This document shows positions 15,003 through 18,600 of a DNA stretch of 18,600 nucleotides, in pieces. The position numbers and the translations under genes were made by a program. The DNA lies in contig JAAERC010000075.1 of NCBI GenBank assembly GCA_024230695.1, positions 1 to 18,600 on the forward strand, given 5' to 3'. The notes under the pieces were generated by a model. That model searched no databases. It saw only the letters and a program-made list of their open reading frames with translations, and was not told where the DNA came from. Position 1 is the stretch's first letter, and every line of letters begins with the position of its first letter. This DNA is from Candidatus Zixiibacteriota bacterium (lineage in GTDB: Bacteria > Zixibacteria > MSB-5A5 > GN15 > PGXB01).

Positions 15003-15868
15003 TTGTATCCCATCAAAACAACAACTGTAACATGAATCAGCATTATCAGAATCATTACCCAAGCGAATGGTTTATGAATAACATGCCAGTAATGGAGGAC
15101 ATTTGATACCGTTCCAAGATATGCTTTGCGTCGATATAATAGAGCTTTTTGTTTCGAGAAATAGATTATTTGTCTTACTGCTTTAGGTGGAATTTCCGAA
15201 TCGTCATTTAATATGAAACGTTTGAGTTTAACAAATCTAAATGGGCGGGCAAAATCATCACCAATTATGGCCAGGATCGCCTTGAGGCCTGTCCTTTTTT
15301 GACGAAATTTGGATTCGGAAAGGTTATTGATTTTCGAAATAACACCCGCTGGGATTTTATATTCGCCGACCAACAGATTGGTGATCTCATGACTTTTCTG
15401 ATCTATTTCTTCAATAGCCAATCGATGCCCCTCTTCGCCGCGAGGTATCTGAATATAAATATAACGTCCAATAAATCCGCTTATCATCACCGACATCATC
15501 GAAAAGTAACTGATTGAAACTAAACCATGAAATTTACCGGCCGTATGCAGGGTAATAATCAGTGGTCCAATTATTCCGAAGAAGATGTGAACATTGAGCC
15601 AATTGCGGATTTTGCCGAATCTTAAACCGATAAAGTTGCGCTTCCTGAGAGAATAAAGAAATAACAATAATATCATTGCCGAGCCGATCATTCCATAACC
15701 ATGCCCCCACAACCCACCCGGCTTTAGTAACAGATGCAGGGTATCATGAGGTCGTTCCAACAATGGCAATTGATAATAATTCATTCCCCAGAACAGTAGA
15801 AATACCAAGCCGGCCAGGGAAAAAATATATAGATGCACCATAAACCAATTAAATATCCGATTTCTCAT
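14990..15868 (-). CDS. Diheme membrane cytochrome b
   Basis: 292 residues with about five membrane helices (8-28, 57-74, 91-110, 116-139, 266-288) and a 125-residue polar loop between helices 4 and 5. The third helix carries His94 and His108 and the fifth His265 and His279, each pair 14 residues apart. Two helices with His pairs at this spacing are the classic signature of bis-His ligation of two b hemes stacked across the membrane, as in b561, fumarate-reductase-type and related quinol cytochromes. Further His (41, 45, 56) lie near the periplasmic side. It is expected to pass electrons from quinol or from the Fe-S flavoprotein to periplasmic cytochrome c. The gene overlaps the flavoprotein gene by 4 nt (ATGA) and the next cytochrome gene by 13 nt. 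It could exchange with the quinone pool; no quinone site can be proven here. Confidence 0.85.
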   Translation of the reverse strand: MRNRIFNWFMVHLYIFSLAGLVFLLFWGMNYYQLPLLERPHDTLHLLLKPGGLWGHGYGMIGSAMILLLFLYSLRKRNFIGLRFGKIRNWLNVHIFFGIIGPLIITLHTAGKFHGLVSISYFSMMSVMISGFIGRYIYIQIPRGEEGHRLAIEEIDQKSHEITNLLVGEYKIPAGVISKINNLSESKFRQKRTGLKAILAIIGDDFARPFRFVKLKRFILNDDSEIPPKAVRQIIYFSKQKALLYRRKAYLGTVSNVLHYWHVIHKPFAWVMILIMLIHVTVVVLMGYKWIF

Positions 15869-17208
15869 GCCACTCCGAATTTTGTCTGCATTTCAATTCC
15901 AATATTCTTTAGAAAGGTCGTTGGTAGTTCGCCGCCGATAAAGATAAACACGAAATCATTGGGCAATATTTTATTATTATTTTCATCATTGTCACATTTG
16001 AGAAGCACTGTATCATTGCTTATTTCCAAAACTGTTGAATTATAAATTATATTCAGCCATCCCGTCGAGACCGCCGCCTCAAGACGAGTTTGATTACCAT
16101 CTTTTATACGGCCAAAACTGCTTTTGCGGTAAGATAATGTAACAGTTGTGCCAGCCTGCTCTCCAAGAGCGATAGTCGCTTCAATGGCGCTATCACCACC
16201 GCCGACTACTAAAAGATGTTTGTTCTTATACTGCTCTGGCTCCAATAGCTTATAAGTCACTTTAGATAGATTCTCTCCCTTAACTCCCAGTTTTCTCGGT
16301 GACCCGCGTCGGCCGATTGATAATAATACCTGACCGGCTTTGTAGTTTCCTTTTGGTGTATCGACATGATAGCCGGAGTTATTTCTGGAGATTTTTTCAA
16401 CCTTTGATGATGTGCAAATATTAAGTTCATATTCTTTGGCTATTGAATTCCAGAGATCAAGCAACTCTTCCTTTTGAATTTCTCTTCTATTAAATTTCCC
16501 ATACAATGGCAAAACCATAGGTTGAGTCATAACAAGTTTTTGACGAGGAAATGACAATACGGTTCCGCCGAGATCATTTTCCTGTTCAAAGATCACATAA
16601 TTTAATCCATCTTTTTTTGCCTGCAATCCTGCCGCTATTCCGGCTGGCCCGGCTCCAATAATGATCAAATCAAAATCGCAATCTTGATTTGATGACCGTG
16701 ATTTTGAAATATATTCAACAGCCTCTCTTCCCTGAGTGATCGCGTTTCGTATCAGACCCATTCCGCCAAGTTCACCTGCGATGTAAATTCCCTCAACATT
16801 AGTTTCAAAAGTTTCTTTTACTGTTGGCAAGTCAACACCTCTTTGGGCTGTTCCGAAAACCAGAGAGATGGCATCGGTGGGACAGGCAACCTGGCAGGCG
16901 CCATGCCCAATGCATTTGGTTGGAGATATTATTTTGGCGTGTCCATCAACAATCCCAAGTATTTCTCCTTCGGGGCAGGCACTGACGCAGGCTCCGGTTG
17001 AAATACAGGAATTGGGGTCAATTTTCGGGTGCAGGGTTGTCGGTTCAGTTATACCGGTCTTGATATTCTCGTCATGTTTCTTCGCTGATTCTGCGGCTTT
17101 TGATTTATACCGCCTGATGTAGAAGTAAGGAATCAGAAAAGTAATTAAACCAACTATTATATAAATCCCAAATTCAATTATTGATTCGTTAGACATAATT
17201 ATAGCCAT
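15865..17208 (-). CDS. Membrane-anchored ferredoxin-flavoprotein oxidoreductase (permuted thioredoxin-reductase-like)
   Basis: 447 residues. TM anchor about 11-30, followed by a basic stretch (RRYKSK) that places the rest in the cytoplasm. A two-cluster ferredoxin region spans about 65-112 with C68-x5-C74-x3-C78-P and C99-x5-C105-x3-C109-P. Next, at 134-165, comes ETNVEGIYIAGELGG with a following GREAVEYI, which is the C-terminal FAD-contact motif of thioredoxin-reductase-like enzymes. Then comes the FAD Rossmann motif GAGPAG (185-190) with E208, and the NAD(P) motif GGGDSA (336-341). The end (FIFIGGELPTTFL) lacks the usual final FAD segment, which is the piece found earlier, so the fold looks circularly permuted. 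There is no redox-active CxxC, so it is not a thioredoxin reductase. Start 17208 or 17196 (MSNES); neither has a clear ribosome site. It is first in the operon and the probable electron entry point from NAD(P)H or ferredoxin. Confidence 0.88.
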   Translation of the reverse strand: MAIIMSNESIIEFGIYIIVGLITFLIPYFYIRRYKSKAAESAKKHDENIKTGITEPTTLHPKIDPNSCISTGACVSACPEGEILGIVDGHAKIISPTKCIGHGACQVACPTDAISLVFGTAQRGVDLPTVKETFETNVEGIYIAGELGGMGLIRNAITQGREAVEYISKSRSSNQDCDFDLIIIGAGPAGIAAGLQAKKDGLNYVIFEQENDLGGTVLSFPRQKLVMTQPMVLPLYGKFNRREIQKEELLDLWNSIAKEYELNICTSSKVEKISRNNSGYHVDTPKGNYKAGQVLLSIGRRGSPRKLGVKGENLSKVTYKLLEPEQYKNKHLLVVGGGDSAIEATIALGEQAGTTVTLSYRKSSFGRIKDGNQTRLEAAVSTGWLNIIYNSTVLEISNDTVLLKCDNDENNNKILPNDFVFIFIGGELPTTFLKNIGIEMQTKFGVA

Positions 17209-17446
17209 AATATCTAATAATCGACCGAATTAGTCCACAAATTTATTATTTTTTTAATAAAACCTGGATAAGATTATTGTGCGGTTGTAAGTTGTTGAAC
17301 TATGGGGGTTACATAAAAAAAGCGGGGTACATGGGACGTATATAGAACTTATATTGCCGTTGATTGCGTTAATTTCAGTCCAGAGTGTTTTTCTAAAGCT
17401 ATAAATTATAATTGTCAAATCTTATAATTTATACTAAGTTTAAGTT

Positions 17447-18259
17447 ATGTCTAATAGATCTATAAAAATTACATCATTGATTATTTATATTTTGACAATT
17501 TTAATTTTTGTCAATGTATCCAGTTTGTCCTGTACTGTATTTCTGGTTTCTGATAGCATAAACGTCTTTGCTGGCAATAATGAAGATTACAAAGATACAT
17601 CAACAGTTGTAAAATATATCCCATCAAGTAAAGATAAATTTGGCCGGATTTTGTTTGGTTTCGAATCTGCTTTTCCACAGGGTGGAATGAATGAAATGGG
17701 GTTGTTTTTCGATGGTTTGGCAATAAGTAAGCTTAAAGTAAAACAATCAATCAATCTCCCTGATTATGATGGCTTTCTTGCAGAAAAGGCTTTGGAAGAA
17801 TGTTCCACAGTTGAAGATGTTATTACTCTATTTAAAAAGTATAATTTAATATGGCTGGAAAATGCACAATTGATGTTCGGGGACAGAAGTGGAAACTCCG
17901 TAATAATAGAAGGCGATTCGATGATTGTTAAAACCGGGGATTTTCAGGTTGCTACTAATTTTTATCAATCTCAAACACCAAAAGACAGTATTACTTGCGA
18001 GCGTTTTTTAACTTCAACAGAGATTCTTGAGGATTCGGACACAATATCAAGAGATTTGGTTCGTCTAATTTTAGATAAGACTCACTTAGAAGGCAAATTT
18101 AAGACGGTCTATTCAACCATATACGACTTGAAGCGGAATTTGGTATATGTTTATCACTTACATGATTTCGAAAATGAGGTTGTAATTGATCTAAAAAATG
18201 ATTTGGGTACCAAAATTCGTACGGTTAAGATAAACTCTTTATTCCACAACGGTAACTGA
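17447..18259 (+). CDS. Secreted Ntn-hydrolase (choloylglycine hydrolase/linear amide C-N hydrolase-like)
   Basis: 270 residues. A signal peptide (about 1-28, SLIIYILTILIFVNVSSLS) is followed directly by Cys29 in CTVFLVS, then FAGNNEDYKD. In the Ntn family that includes choloylglycine hydrolase, penicillin V acylase and C45 acyltransferases, the mature protein begins with a catalytic Cys followed by such a GxNxDx stretch. Other family marks are GGMNEMGLFFDG (about 79-90) and ATNFYQ, supplying a conserved Asn. It should cleave linear amide bonds of an unknown substrate, such as an acyl-amino acid, peptide or quorum signal, outside the cytoplasm. It is smaller than most family members (about 310-350). 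It stands alone on the plus strand, divergent from the cytochrome operon, with a 238-bp shared upstream region, and the ribosome site is poor. Confidence 0.75.
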   Translation: MSNRSIKITSLIIYILTILIFVNVSSLSCTVFLVSDSINVFAGNNEDYKDTSTVVKYIPSSKDKFGRILFGFESAFPQGGMNEMGLFFDGLAISKLKVKQSINLPDYDGFLAEKALEECSTVEDVITLFKKYNLIWLENAQLMFGDRSGNSVIIEGDSMIVKTGDFQVATNFYQSQTPKDSITCERFLTSTEILEDSDTISRDLVRLILDKTHLEGKFKTVYSTIYDLKRNLVYVYHLHDFENEVVIDLKNDLGTKIRTVKINSLFHNGN

Positions 18260-18283
18260 ATCCTTAAGATAATAAAGCCAATT

Positions 18284-18308
18284 AAAAAACCCGCCGACCG
18301 GCAGGTTT
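18284..18308 (-). terminator. Rho-independent terminator of the tRNA genes
   Basis: On the minus strand AAACCTGCC (18308-18300) pairs with GGCGGGTTT (18295-18287) over 9 bp with one T-G wobble and a GGTC loop. It is followed by T's running through 18284. It lies 11 nt after the 3' end of tRNA-Asp. On the plus strand the stem has a C-A mismatch and a weaker T-run, so it mainly serves the tRNA transcript but may also stop the hydrolase gene (stop at 18259). Confidence 0.85.
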
Positions 18309-18319
18309 AATTATATAAG

Positions 18320-18394
18320 CGGGGTTGACGAGACTCGAACTCGCGACCTCCTGCGTGACAGGCAGGCGTTCTAACCAAACTGAACTACAACCCC
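18320..18394 (-). tRNA. tRNA-Asp (GTC)
   Basis: 75 nt. The acceptor stem GGGGTTG (18394-18388) pairs with CAACCCC (18327-18321) and the discriminator is G at 18320. The anticodon arm is CCTGC-CTGTCAC-GCAGG, giving anticodon GTC, and the T-arm contains GAGTTCGAGTCTC. CCA is not encoded. It is 76 nt downstream of tRNA-Val and shares its terminator. Confidence 0.95.
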
Positions 18395-18470
18395 GGCTAT
18401 TCTAAAAAATATTTTGAAATGTCGTATTTGCTAAATCTTTTATCTTCTCGCTTTTTTTCTTCATTCAAAC

Positions 18471-18544
18471 TGGGCAGTACTGGATTCGAACCAGTGACCC
18501 TCTGCGTGTAAGGCAGATGCTCTAACCAGCTGAGCCAACTGCCC
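18471..18544 (-). tRNA. tRNA-Val (TAC)
   Basis: 74 nt. The acceptor stem GGGCAGT (18544-18538) pairs with ACTGCCC (18478-18472) and the discriminator is A at 18471. The anticodon arm is TCTGC-CTTACAC-GCAGA, giving anticodon TAC. The T-arm CTGGTTCGAATCCAG is perfect. CCA is not encoded. It is transcribed before tRNA-Asp. Confidence 0.95.
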
Positions 18545-18558
18545 GTTTTGTCAGTTTA

Positions 18559-18600
18559 TCAGCTATTAGCTGAAACATCTTCTGCAGGAGTTACCTCCGA
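18559..18600 (-). CDS. Possible C-terminal end of an upstream gene (partial)
   Basis: On the minus strand the last bases read SEVTPAEDVSANS then TGA at 18559-18561, 14 nt before tRNA-Val. An acidic, Pro/Ala/Ser-rich tail is plausible as a protein end, but 13 codons are too few to be sure or to assign a family. Confidence 0.3.
   Translation of the reverse strand, partial: SEVTPAEDVSANS

Noticed and set aside
15003..15062. 20-residue extension of the 17-heme cytochrome
   Set aside because: It overlaps the cytochrome b C-terminal helix out of frame and would bury the signal peptide.
17423..17428. TATAAT as a -10 box for the hydrolase gene
   Set aside because: No -35 element at proper spacing; such hexamers are common by chance in this AT-rich spacer.
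17447..17533. Lipoprotein signal on the hydrolase
   Set aside because: The residues before Cys29 are S-L-S, not a lipobox with Leu at -3; the Cys fits better as the Ntn nucleophile.

Overview
The window is AT-rich bacterial chromosome. Almost every gene lies on the minus strand; the two clear exceptions are a partial gene at the left edge and a secreted hydrolase near the right edge. Many genes have good Shine-Dalgarno sequences (AGGAGG type). Porins, outer-membrane barrels and many-heme c-type cytochromes point to a double-membrane, respiring, chemotactic anaerobe or facultative anaerobe. The mix of large CxxCH proteins, a Ser/Thr-kinase relic of the 'HYRIIEKI' type and a PAS-LuxR regulator reminds me of the FCB or deltaproteobacterial-like candidate phyla (for example Zixibacteria), but this is a low-confidence impression.

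Layout. 1-388: C-terminal end of an unrecognised plus-strand protein. 468-634: 3' fragment of a methyl-accepting chemotaxis gene with its terminator. 696-2574: a PfkB-family sugar/nucleoside kinase and a tail-anchored protein with an Imm35/YrhB-like N-terminus. 3114-8432 (minus): a PAS-PAS-LuxR regulator, then a chemoreceptor whose periplasmic part holds two CZB-like repeats, then an outer-membrane porin and a small PstS-like periplasmic binding protein, with no ABC transporter genes. 8433-10252: a patchy accessory stretch with two small genes of unknown function, a 39-nt direct repeat, a truncated Ser/Thr-kinase start and other relics.

10253-17208 (minus) is the centrepiece: five tightly packed, partly overlapping genes. 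In order of transcription they encode a membrane-anchored ferredoxin-flavoprotein, a diheme cytochrome b, a 17-CxxCH cytochrome c, a 22-CxxCH cytochrome c built of tandem three-heme repeats, and an outer-membrane beta-barrel. Read together they look like one electron path: NAD(P)H or another cytoplasmic donor, FAD and Fe-S, membrane b hemes, 39 periplasmic c hemes, and a barrel at the outer membrane. I infer a trans-envelope (possibly extracellular) electron-transfer conduit, different in composition from the Mtr/Pcc systems I know. The flavoprotein also appears to be a circular permutation of the thioredoxin-reductase fold.

17447-18259 (plus) encodes a secreted Ntn hydrolase whose signal-peptide cut would expose its catalytic Cys. 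18284-18544 (minus) holds tRNA-Val(TAC) and tRNA-Asp(GTC) with a shared intrinsic terminator. The last bases may be the end of another minus-strand gene.
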